This document shows, piece after piece, positions 1-5,324 of a stretch of DNA of 5,362 bases. The DNA comes from an uncultured Clostridia bacterium (GTDB lineage Bacteria; Bacillota; Clostridia; Lachnospirales; Anaerotignaceae), in contig CAMQRG010000135.1 of assembly GCA_947036475.1 (NCBI GenBank), forward strand, positions 1-5,362, read 5' to 3'. How positions within the stretch are numbered: position 1 is the first letter of the stretch; each line of letters starts with the position of its first letter. The position numbers were made by a program, and so were the translations under genes. Under the pieces are notes generated by a model. That model had not been told where the DNA came from and searched no databases. It saw only the letters and a list, made by a program, of their open reading frames with translations.

Positions 1-37
1 GGAGTCGTCGGCAGCGTCAGATGTGTATAAGAGACAG
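1..37 (+). other. Nextera read-1 side adapter remnant (artefact)
   Basis: Bases 5-37 match the 33-base Nextera transposon/read-1 adapter (begins TCGTCGGCAGCGTC, ends in the mosaic-end motif AGATGTGTATAAGAGACAG). The four bases before it (GGAG) would then be the end of an i5 index. This is library-preparation sequence, not part of the organism, so genuine DNA begins at base 38. The match is to a sequence known from memory and is exact over its full length. Confidence 0.97.
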
Positions 38-77
38 GGTTTATAATATCGTCATATAAGCCTTCTCGTTCTTTCAA
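38..77 (-). CDS. 5' end of a probable YolD-like gene, cut by the adapter
   Basis: Behind the polymerase stop codon, a ribosome site (AGAGGTGG, 90-83) precedes a TTG start at 77-75 by six bases. Thirteen codons follow, reading M-K-E-R-E-G-L-Y-D-D-I-I-N, before the insert ends. The LYDDII start resembles small YolD-like proteins of clostridial mobile elements, which often begin with a D-D/E-I-I-x-L-P-H-H stretch. This is recalled from the family, not searched. In Bacillus-type operons, yolD-like genes accompany UvrX-like Y-family polymerases and have been proposed as the Gram-positive counterpart of UmuD, so the place next to the polymerase supports the call. A GTG at 83 in the same frame is a less likely start because it overlaps the ribosome site. 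Too little is left for certainty. Confidence 0.45.
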
Positions 78-82
78 TTTCA

Positions 83-90
83 CCACCTCT
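83..90 (-). promoter_or_regulatory. Ribosome binding site of the YolD-like gene
   Basis: AGAGGTGG on the minus strand lies six bases ahead of the TTG at 77-75 and starts three bases after the polymerase TGA (96-94). This decides the TTG start and suggests polymerase and downstream gene are translated from one message. Confidence 0.5.
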
Positions 91-93
91 TTC

Positions 94-1245
94 TCAGGCG
101 CGATGCCCGCCAATCTGCCTGTTGCGTTCCTTTGCCGTTGCACCATCTTCCAGGCTGCTTGCCCGCAGGACTGCATTTTTACCGTATTTTTGTTTAATTT
201 CCAGCATGGCAAGCTGGGCTTTCGTTTCCTTCTCCAGCATCGCGTTTTCCTTTTTCTCTCGTTCCTGTTCTTCTGCGGTATCTGTAAACAAATCAAGCTG
301 CTGGAACACTGGTTCCTCCGGTACGCCGTTTGCCTCTGTTACATGGAGAGCCTCGATATTGATCCGCCTGATGAGGAGTTTTTTATCCACAATCTTGTCA
401 AACAGTTTGGAAACGGTTTCCATGATCAGCTTTGATGAAGAAGTGTTCCGCCCAATACATGCTGTTCCATGTGCGTGCTGTGGAACTTTTCGTCCATAGA
501 AGTCTGTTTTTGTTTTGCCCTGGTAACGGCTGCACACAACAGAATCTTCGAGGCTATGCCTGTCGTAGCCAACGGTCAGAGAGATCTGGCCTGTCACAAG
601 CCCTCTCCCCATTAAATCAAACGCCAGGGAATCCGCCATTTCCTTCGCTACGAGCCGTGCTGGTTCAAATGTATAAGGGTGCTGCAGCACCTGGCCTGAT
701 CCTGTGCTGTTGTCCTGCGGCCTGTACGCTTTGACTGCCTCCATCGTACAGGGTTCCCAGCCCCATGCGTGGTCGATAAGGAGTTCGGCGTTTACACCGA
801 ACAGGCGGTAAAGCAGTTCCTCGTTGTATACAGCCGACTGGCTGATGGAGCATCTCGCAATATCGCCCATTGTAAACAGCCCGTTTTCCTCCAGCTTTTT
901 GGCGTAACCCCTGCCAATCCGCCAGAAATCAGTGAGAGGCCGGTGTTCCCAAAGCAGTTTCCGGTAGCTTATTTCGGCCAGTTTGGCAATCCGTGTTCCG
1001 TTTTCATCTGGTTCCGCGTGCTTTGCCACAATGTCCATTGCCACCTTGCACAAATACATGTTTGTGCCTATTCCTACTGTTGTCGTAATCCCTGTTGTTT
1101 TTAGAGCGTCCAGAACAATAGTTCTTGCCAATTCAAGAGGCGTTTGTTTATAGAAATCGAGGTAGTCTGTAATGTCTATGAACACTTCGTCAATGGAATA
1201 TACGTGGATGTGGCGCGGTTCAACGTATTTCATTATGTTTTCCAA
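94..1245 (-). CDS. Y-family translesion DNA polymerase (UmuC / ImpB-MucB-SamB type), N-terminally truncated
   Basis: Translesion polymerase that would copy past damaged bases. The remaining part starts inside the palm domain. The second catalytic motif Y-S-I-D-E is at residues 16-20 (Asp19, Glu20), and G-I-G-T-N-M-Y-L-C-K-V-A at 58-69 is the usual GIGxNKxLAKxA motif with Met and Cys changes. A helix-hairpin-helix/thumb region is at about 105-130, and the little finger at about 190-305. A textbook sliding-clamp box Q-L-D-L-F lies at 316-320, followed by a charged, probably helical tail. The C-terminus (R-N-R-Q-I-G-G-H near 375-381) looks complete. Relatives have about 490-510 residues and begin with a D-x-K-S-F-Y-A-S-V-E palm motif holding the first catalytic Asp. 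That part, about 100 residues, is absent, and an in-frame stop lies at 1272-1270. The start used is TTG (1245-1243) with a weak ribosome site; an ATG follows at 1233-1231. The remnant is probably inactive as a polymerase. The family call is firm; the cause of the loss is not. Confidence 0.9.
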   Translation of the reverse strand: MENIMKYVEPRHIHVYSIDEVFIDITDYLDFYKQTPLELARTIVLDALKTTGITTTVGIGTNMYLCKVAMDIVAKHAEPDENGTRIAKLAEISYRKLLWEHRPLTDFWRIGRGYAKKLEENGLFTMGDIARCSISQSAVYNEELLYRLFGVNAELLIDHAWGWEPCTMEAVKAYRPQDNSTGSGQVLQHPYTFEPARLVAKEMADSLAFDLMGRGLVTGQISLTVGYDRHSLEDSVVCSRYQGKTKTDFYGRKVPQHAHGTACIGRNTSSSKLIMETVSKLFDKIVDKKLLIRRINIEALHVTEANGVPEEPVFQQLDLFTDTAEEQEREKKENAMLEKETKAQLAMLEIKQKYGKNAVLRASSLEDGATAKERNRQIGGHRA

Positions 1246-1334
1246 TCGCTGTATACCTTTTTTGTGGATTTAGGAAAATCGTTCAAAAGTGGAATGCCTC
1301 CCTGACACTCTGGGACACTATGTCTGCGAAACAT
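1233..1334 (-). CDS. Doubtful 33-residue ORF in the coupling protein-polymerase junction
   Basis: An ATG at 1334-1332, two bases after the coupling-protein stop, opens 33 codons (begins M-F-R-R-H-S-V-P-E-C, ends V-Y-S-D-W-K-T) and closes with TAA at 1235-1233. It runs over the first codons of the truncated polymerase in another frame. No proper ribosome site is seen at a normal distance; the nearest purine stretch (GGAAAG) is about 17 bases away. I recognise no family. It has no membrane segment. It may be chance, the stump of a gene broken when the polymerase lost its 5' end, or a short coupled reading frame. It is listed because it fills the only space between the two larger genes. Confidence 0.15.
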   Translation of the reverse strand: MFRRHSVPECQGGIPLLNDFPKSTKKVYSDWKT

Positions 1335-1336
1335 TC

Positions 1337-3247
1337 TCAGGTTTTCACTTTCCGTATTTTTTCCGTATTCCTATCCTGCGTAACCTGCTGTACCGTGGTT
1401 TTCCTCTGTTTTTTCCACCGTTCTATGTTTTTCTGCTGCATGGTAAAGCCATATTTCCTGTGGATCAATTCTTCTACGATGCTGCGGTTAGCGTAAGCAA
1501 CCTTCTGCACCACGGACTGCCTTGGCTGGTAGGGTTCATCCAGTTCGATGCTCCATTCAAAAAACAGCCGCAGTATCGTTTTCATTGGTTTCACACCTGT
1601 ACGCGTGACAATGAACGTATCCTTCGGCATGATCTTCAGTTCGTCCGGCGTCATAAGTGCCCGTCCCGTCATCTGCAGGGATTTCGAGGTGTCCTTTCCC
1701 TTTGAAATGCTCCCCGTCTGTACCGTTCTTTCACCCAACGTCTTTGACAGCACCTCTGCCGCCTCGGAGTTCGGCGCGAAGCCGCCGTATATCGCAATCT
1801 GGCAGTTGTCAATGATGATAGATGAACCTTCCTTGCCATAATTCTTCTCCAGCTGTGCAAGCGACTGTATGATAGGGATGAAGCTGATCCTTCTGGAGCG
1901 GCTGGCGGAGAACATCATTTCCGCAGACTGTATCTGTGGCAGCGTGCCAAATTCATCGAGCAGGAACATGACCCTGTTCGGCAGCTTGCCGCCCATTTCA
2001 TCGGCTATTGTCAGCATCTCCCTGTACACCTGCTGCACGATCAGCGATACCAGGAAGTGCTTGGTTTCATCCTCCTCCGGCAGTATGATGAACAGAGCCG
2101 ACTTATTTTTGCAGAACTTTTCCGTATCCAGTTTCGTATCGAAGCACAAAAGCTGTTCAATTTCGCTGTCAAGGAAAGCGTTCAGCCGTGACAGCGCGGT
2201 TGACATGACGGATGCCATTGCCTGGTCGCTGGTGTTCAGTGCCGCACCCGAAAGCCAGCGTGCCTTATGCTCATCGGGAAGCTGTTCCATAAGCAGCTGG
2301 AAGCGGCTTTTTCCCTTGACAGGGGAGGGCTCCAATAAATCCTGTATCAGCTTGAAAACGCTGACGATGTGCCGCTGGTTCCCCTGTGGTGCGTCCGTTT
2401 CGGTTTCGTTCTGCGCCGCAGGCTCCCGCAGGACAGCAGCCTTTATGTCCTTCCACACGGTCGTTTCGCGGCATCTGCTTATGGCAGGTGGCTGCTTCGG
2501 TTCTCCGAAAATCTCCTGCATGGAATCCAGCCATTTTTTTCTGGCCTCCAGTATCTCTGTCTTACATTTCCTCTGCTCCGGGCAGAACAGGTACGGCGAG
2601 CAGGCTTCAGCAAGGACGAGGATGACTGCTGTCATAAGCCCCTCGGCGGAATCATAAAAATATGCATTCTGCCCGGCGTTCGAGGAGTCAAAGCCTCCGG
2701 CGTTCATGATGGTCTTTGAAATGACCTTTGCATATTTTTCTGCTTTTGCCTTGCTGACAAGGCTGTCGGTCTGCAGGTAATCGTCCATGTAGCGGTTCAC
2801 CATATGGAGCATATTGAAACCATCGCTTTGTGTCGGGTTTCTCAGGTCCAGTACAGAAATATCATAGCCATAGTATTTTTCCGCGATAGGCGCGTAGCTC
2901 CGAAGCAGGTCGCCCTTTGTGTCACTTGTGATAAAACTCATACCCGAAGCACAGCAGTATTCTATATTGGGGTACAGGAATTTTGCTGTTTTACCTACGC
3001 CAGCCGCGCCAATCATTAAGGCATGGACATCGCCCTCATCTACGATGGCAGTCACTTTTTTCTTCTTTCCAATTTTCAATATTTCACAGCCTACAATAAT
3101 ACCCTGCGGCAGGTCTGTCGGGTTCTCCTGCCGCCATTCCTTTGGCTGGTAATCGACCCGCCGGAAGGCTTTACCGATTTCCCTTGGTGTGGCGAAGCTG
3201 GCAGAGCCATGCTGCCCATCTCCGACCGTTTTACTCTTAATATCCAA
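1337..3247 (-). CDS. VirD4/TraG-type conjugative coupling protein (type IV secretion ATPase), cytoplasmic part
   Basis: Coupling ATPase that links the relaxase-DNA complex to the type IV secretion channel at the membrane and drives DNA transfer. The 636-residue frame shows H-G-S-A at 13-16 (the motif after the membrane anchor in this family), Walker A G-A-A-G-V-G-K-T at 80-87, T-S-D-T-K-G-D at 107-113, and Walker B V-M-F-L-L-D-E-F-G at 426-434 with Asp431 and Glu432. P-I-I-Q-S-L-A-Q-L-E is at 458-467 and a basic tail follows from about 605. The all-alpha lid lies between the Walker motifs. It is of the type common in clostridial integrative elements. The first possible start, TTG at 3247-3245, has no ribosome site, and an in-frame stop lies at 3274-3272. 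The expected membrane anchor is in the overlapping 32-residue frame at 3335-3237, so one frameshift would restore a protein of about 665 residues. Small Maff2/TrbL-type genes often follow such genes; none is present here. Confidence 0.93.
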   Translation of the reverse strand: MDIKSKTVGDGQHGSASFATPREIGKAFRRVDYQPKEWRQENPTDLPQGIIVGCEILKIGKKKKVTAIVDEGDVHALMIGAAGVGKTAKFLYPNIEYCCASGMSFITSDTKGDLLRSYAPIAEKYYGYDISVLDLRNPTQSDGFNMLHMVNRYMDDYLQTDSLVSKAKAEKYAKVISKTIMNAGGFDSSNAGQNAYFYDSAEGLMTAVILVLAEACSPYLFCPEQRKCKTEILEARKKWLDSMQEIFGEPKQPPAISRCRETTVWKDIKAAVLREPAAQNETETDAPQGNQRHIVSVFKLIQDLLEPSPVKGKSRFQLLMEQLPDEHKARWLSGAALNTSDQAMASVMSTALSRLNAFLDSEIEQLLCFDTKLDTEKFCKNKSALFIILPEEDETKHFLVSLIVQQVYREMLTIADEMGGKLPNRVMFLLDEFGTLPQIQSAEMMFSASRSRRISFIPIIQSLAQLEKNYGKEGSSIIIDNCQIAIYGGFAPNSEAAEVLSKTLGERTVQTGSISKGKDTSKSLQMTGRALMTPDELKIMPKDTFIVTRTGVKPMKTILRLFFEWSIELDEPYQPRQSVVQKVAYANRSIVEELIHRKYGFTMQQKNIERWKKQRKTTVQQVTQDRNTEKIRKVKT

Positions 3248-3335
3248 TGAATGTTTGTTTGCGAAGAAACATCACGGCGAGAAATGCGCCGAATGTCAGC
3301 AGAAGCGGCAGCAGTGCCGCGATTTCTTTTGACAA
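3237..3335 (-). CDS. 32-residue single-membrane-segment ORF, probably the displaced N-terminus of the coupling protein
   Basis: A TTG at 3335-3333, with a perfect ribosome site eight bases ahead, opens a 32-codon frame ending in TAA at 3239-3237. The peptide begins M-S-K-E-I-A-A-L-L-P-L-L-L and has one hydrophobic segment at about residues 5-24, followed by Arg25-Lys26, as expected for a membrane anchor with a cytoplasmic C-terminus. It ends F-I-G-Y and overlaps the start of the coupling-protein body by 11 bases in another frame. Related coupling proteins carry such an anchor directly before the I-K-S-K-T-V-G-D-G-Q-H-G stretch that starts the other frame. Dropping one base (or adding two) near 3245 joins them. 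Either this is a frameshifted 5' end (natural mutation or sequence error), or a separate short membrane peptide translationally coupled to the ATPase. I favour the first. Confidence 0.6.
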   Translation of the reverse strand: MSKEIAALLPLLLTFGAFLAVMFLRKQTFIGY

Positions 3336-3341
3336 ATTGAA

Positions 3342-3350
3342 CACCTCCTT
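3342..3350 (-). promoter_or_regulatory. Strong ribosome binding site before the TTG at 3335
   Basis: AAGGAGGTG on the minus strand is a full match to the 16S rRNA tail, with eight bases between AGGAGG and the TTG at 3335-3333. It is the only good ribosome site near the coupling-protein gene. It therefore decides that translation begins in the membrane-segment frame rather than at the TTG at 3247. Confidence 0.8.
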
Positions 3351-3386
3351 GACATTTATTTGCAGTTCTTAAACCTTAAAACCTAA

Positions 3387-3436
3387 GACCTTGGGGACGA
3401 AATCCCCAAGGTCCCTGCAAGGGGGGTGCCCCTTGG
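3387..3436 (-). promoter_or_regulatory. Tandem G/C-rich hairpins ahead of the coupling-protein gene
   Basis: In transcript order there is first a 7-bp hairpin (CAAGGGG / CCCCTTG, 3435-3429 with 3424-3418, four-base loop). A perfect 11-bp hairpin follows (GACCTTGGGGA / TCCCCAAGGTC, 3413-3403 with 3397-3387, five-base loop). CCAAGG at 3436-3431 could instead pair with CCTTGG at 3411-3406, which would open both. The second stem is followed by TTAGGTTTTAAGG, T-rich but not a clean U-tract, and lies 36 bases before the ribosome site. It could be a weak terminator or attenuator separating primase from transfer genes, a protein-binding site, or part of a transfer origin. The pairing is seen; the role is not known. 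Confidence 0.4.
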
Positions 3437-3539
3437 ATAGAAAAAACAGATAACGTCCGGCTGGGAGTATTTCATCTGACTTTTTCAAATCATTTTACGG
3501 AAGACTTTTTTCATATTTCCAATCAAATAAAAACATGAT
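3437..3539. other. AT-rich non-coding stretch between primase stop and hairpins
   Basis: About 100 bases rich in A and T runs, with no credible gene. A 13-codon ATG frame at its upstream end lacks a ribosome site. I looked for -35/-10 pairs on the minus strand and found only poorly spaced candidates (for example TTGGAA with TAAAAT at 19 bases), so no promoter is called, though this is where one for the coupling-protein gene would be expected. Confidence 0.5.
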
Positions 3540-5075
3540 TCACCAGACCATACTGGGCCTTTCCGAATCATGTTCCATTACAGGGGGATTCGGCAGGGCT
3601 GCGGGAGGGGGCTTCTCTTGCATTTGGAAGCTGTTCCTGCGTTCCTGCTCGAGTGCATAATCCGTCCGCAGATAAACCATCATGCGCAGGGCCGTGTCCG
3701 CAATGGATTTCAGGCAGCAAAAAAGGGATTGGCGGTCCCGCGCGTTCTGCGCGGCGTCAATCCCTTTTTTTATTTCGTGGAGCCTTCCTGCACTTTTCAG
3801 TTTATCCTGATATGGTTTATATGTCTGTTCCAATCCCGAAAGAATGCCCCTGTAAGTACAGCCGTTTTCCAATCCGCAAAGCAAATGGACTGCCAGATCC
3901 GCAATGCGTACTGCCCCGGCCAACATTCTTTTGTCATTGTCCATGCCGCCCGCTTTCCCTGCTTTCTGCATTTCCTCATATTCCTTCGTAATCCGCTGGA
4001 GATAGAATGCCTGTCCTGTTTTTTCAACCTGCCGGTTTCGCCATTGGCAGTAGGGTGTTTCTGCATCCCTGTTCAGGGTTTCCAGCTGATGGACGATTTT
4101 TTTATAGGCGTCTTTTTTGGGGTGTGTTTGTGCCGGCTGCGGGACAGCACCATTTTTTTCCTTCAGGCACTCGTTCCAGTCCTTACGGGCCGGAGAGAAC
4201 AGCCATACCTGAGCTTCTGCATATCCCTGTTCCAGCAGCAGGTCCCTGCACTTATCACAGGCTTCGATGCCTGCAGGGTCGCTGTCAAGGCAGAGATAGA
4301 TTTCAGAAACATTTTCCTGTTCCTGCAGAAACCGCAGCATTGCTTTCGGGGAAAGCCCGTCCAATGCGATATAGTTCTGTTCCTCCCAATCCGTTGGGTA
4401 CAATGTGATAAAAGACAGGAGGTCGACCGCTGCCTCGAACACGAACAGCCTTTCACCGCCGCCCCTCCAGCAGAATCCATAGTCCGGGTCAGAGCCGGAC
4501 GCCGTCATACGGAAGCCCTTCGTGCCGCTGGCGGAAGATTTCAGACTTGCCGATTTCAAGTTCCCCTCTGCATCTGTCCCGACAAAAACGATGTTGTTAT
4601 ATCTGCCCTCCTGATAGAGCAGCCCCGCATCGACAAACGCTTTGACAACATCCCGTGAGAGGAACCTTGTTTTCAGAAGGTAGGCAAACAGCCGTTTCAT
4701 GTTTTCCGCCTTTTCCGGCAGAACCAGTTTTGGGGGTTCCTGCCGTCCTCCTTCCACACTGCCGCTTTTACTCGGAGAAAGATTTTTCCCATGATATACA
4801 GGCGCATCTCCATCCAGCAGTTCCCGAACCGCCTCGCGGAAGCCCAGCCCATAGAACTCCTGCAGGAATTTTACCGGATAGCCGCCAGTCTGGTTTTTAT
4901 GGTCGTACCATCGGTTCCCACTGACAGACACGCTGTCATGCTCCCCGCCGGAATCCCTGTAATAAAACCGGCTTTCCCGTCCTACCCGTTTCAGCTTTTC
5001 ACCCCTGCGGAGCAGATATTCCTCAAGGTCAATGCTGTTCGCCTGCTCAATCTGTTCCTGTGTGTATAATGCCAT
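3540..5075 (-). CDS. Toprim-domain primase-like protein of mobile elements (DUF3991/CHC2-like plus Toprim)
   Basis: Primase-like protein of conjugative elements, presumed to act in DNA synthesis during or after transfer. Of 511 residues, about 1-90 look like the CHC2-type DNA-binding fold: helical start, F-Y-Y-R at 37-40, then W-Y-D-H-K-N-Q-T-G-G at 56-65 and a helix with F-R-E-A-V. The zinc-binding cysteines of classical DnaG are missing, as in other DUF3991/Toprim proteins. A middle region at about 120-205 leads into the Toprim domain: L-F-V-F-E-A-A-V-D at 210-218 (catalytic Glu214), Y-L-C-L-D-S-D-P-A-G at 260-269 (Asp264, Asp266), and K-D-W-N-E at 298-302. Residues about 320-480 form a helical C-terminal region I cannot assign, ending in a proline-rich tail. 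ATG is at 5075-5073 with ribosome site GGGAGGAGG (5090-5082). It overlaps the preceding stop as TAATG, so translation is coupled. A terminator-shaped hairpin lies inside the gene at 3719-3770. Confidence 0.88.
   Translation of the reverse strand: MALYTQEQIEQANSIDLEEYLLRRGEKLKRVGRESRFYYRDSGGEHDSVSVSGNRWYDHKNQTGGYPVKFLQEFYGLGFREAVRELLDGDAPVYHGKNLSPSKSGSVEGGRQEPPKLVLPEKAENMKRLFAYLLKTRFLSRDVVKAFVDAGLLYQEGRYNNIVFVGTDAEGNLKSASLKSSASGTKGFRMTASGSDPDYGFCWRGGGERLFVFEAAVDLLSFITLYPTDWEEQNYIALDGLSPKAMLRFLQEQENVSEIYLCLDSDPAGIEACDKCRDLLLEQGYAEAQVWLFSPARKDWNECLKEKNGAVPQPAQTHPKKDAYKKIVHQLETLNRDAETPYCQWRNRQVEKTGQAFYLQRITKEYEEMQKAGKAGGMDNDKRMLAGAVRIADLAVHLLCGLENGCTYRGILSGLEQTYKPYQDKLKSAGRLHEIKKGIDAAQNARDRQSLFCCLKSIADTALRMMVYLRTDYALEQERRNSFQMQEKPPPAALPNPPVMEHDSERPSMVW
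3719..3770 (-). terminator. Terminator-shaped hairpin inside the primase coding sequence
   Basis: A perfect 13-bp inverted repeat, AAAAAAGGGATTG (3719-3731) and CAATCCCTTTTTT (3758-3770), encloses a G/C-rich loop that can form its own small CGCG/CGCG stem (3741-3744 with 3750-3753). In the minus-strand transcript the stem ends in AATCCCTTTTTT, so its 3' arm carries the U-run of an intrinsic terminator. By symmetry it would also work on the plus strand. It encodes residues about 436-452 (K-K-G-I-D to R-Q-S-L-F) of the primase, so it is translated sequence. It may act only when ribosomes lag, or be a coincidence of codon choice. Confidence 0.4.
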
Positions 5076-5324
5076 TACATGCCTCCTCCCGTATCTGTTC
5101 TGCCGCTCAAAATCCTGTAGATTCCCGCCATCATGCCCTGCTGCATTTCAGGTATTTTCTCCATTTCCCAGACATGCTTGAAATCAATCCCCGCAACCGC
5201 GTCACGGAATGCCATGACAAGCGTGCGGAACATTTTTTCATCCTGCATTAACTTCTCCAGATAGATTTTCCATGGCATGTTTTCTTTTTTGAGGTTTAAT
5301 AAATATTCATAGTACACATACTGC
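5075..5324 (-). CDS. 3' part of an unrecognised mobile-element gene
   Basis: The last 82 codons of a gene enter from the right edge and end with TAA at 5077-5075. I do not recognise the family. The fragment is soluble-looking and mixed-charge, probably mainly helical (L-L-N-L-K-K-E-N-M-P-W-K early on, W-E-M-E-K-I-P-E-M-Q-Q-G-M in the middle), with no membrane segment, and it ends in a glycine-rich T-D-T-G-G-G-M. Its stop overlaps the primase ATG by one base, so it belongs to the same operon and is probably made in step with the primase. Any open frame running past 5324 is adapter translation: an apparent GTG start at 5353 giving M-G-S-E-M-C-I-R-D-R is not biological. The true start is outside the window. 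Confidence 0.75.
5082..5090 (-). promoter_or_regulatory. Ribosome binding site of the primase gene
   Basis: GGGAGGAGG on the minus strand ends six bases before the ATG at 5075-5073 and lies inside the last codons of the upstream gene. With the TAATG stop-start overlap it fixes the primase start and indicates coupled translation. Confidence 0.8.

Noticed and set aside
103..734. Several 100-125-codon plus-strand frames over the polymerase
   Set aside because: All are antisense to a gene with clear Y-family motifs and have no recognisable domains.
1273..1283. GAAAATCGTTC as a possible LexA/DinR (SOS) box before the polymerase
   Set aside because: The Gram-positive box is GAAC-N4-GTTC; here the left half is wrong and the spacing is three bases. 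No SOS control is claimed.
1869..2657. 262-codon open frame on the plus strand (Ser- and Cys-rich)
   Set aside because: Antisense shadow of the coupling-protein gene; the serine-rich low-complexity translation mirrors codon bias on the other strand.
3437..3539. A promoter for the coupling-protein gene
   Set aside because: No -35/-10 pair with acceptable sequence and 16-18 base spacing was found.
3570..4658. 362-codon open frame on the plus strand
   Set aside because: It lies wholly antisense to the primase, whose Toprim motifs are clear. Its translation shows no family motif and is rich in Cys, Phe and Arg as mirror frames are, and I see no ribosome site.
38..5324. CRISPR array, tRNA/rRNA genes, insertion sequence or integrase attachment site
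   Set aside because: No regularly spaced repeats, tRNA-like folds, transposase or integrase motifs, or paired terminal repeats were seen. The only transposon-derived sequence is the Nextera mosaic end in the adapters.
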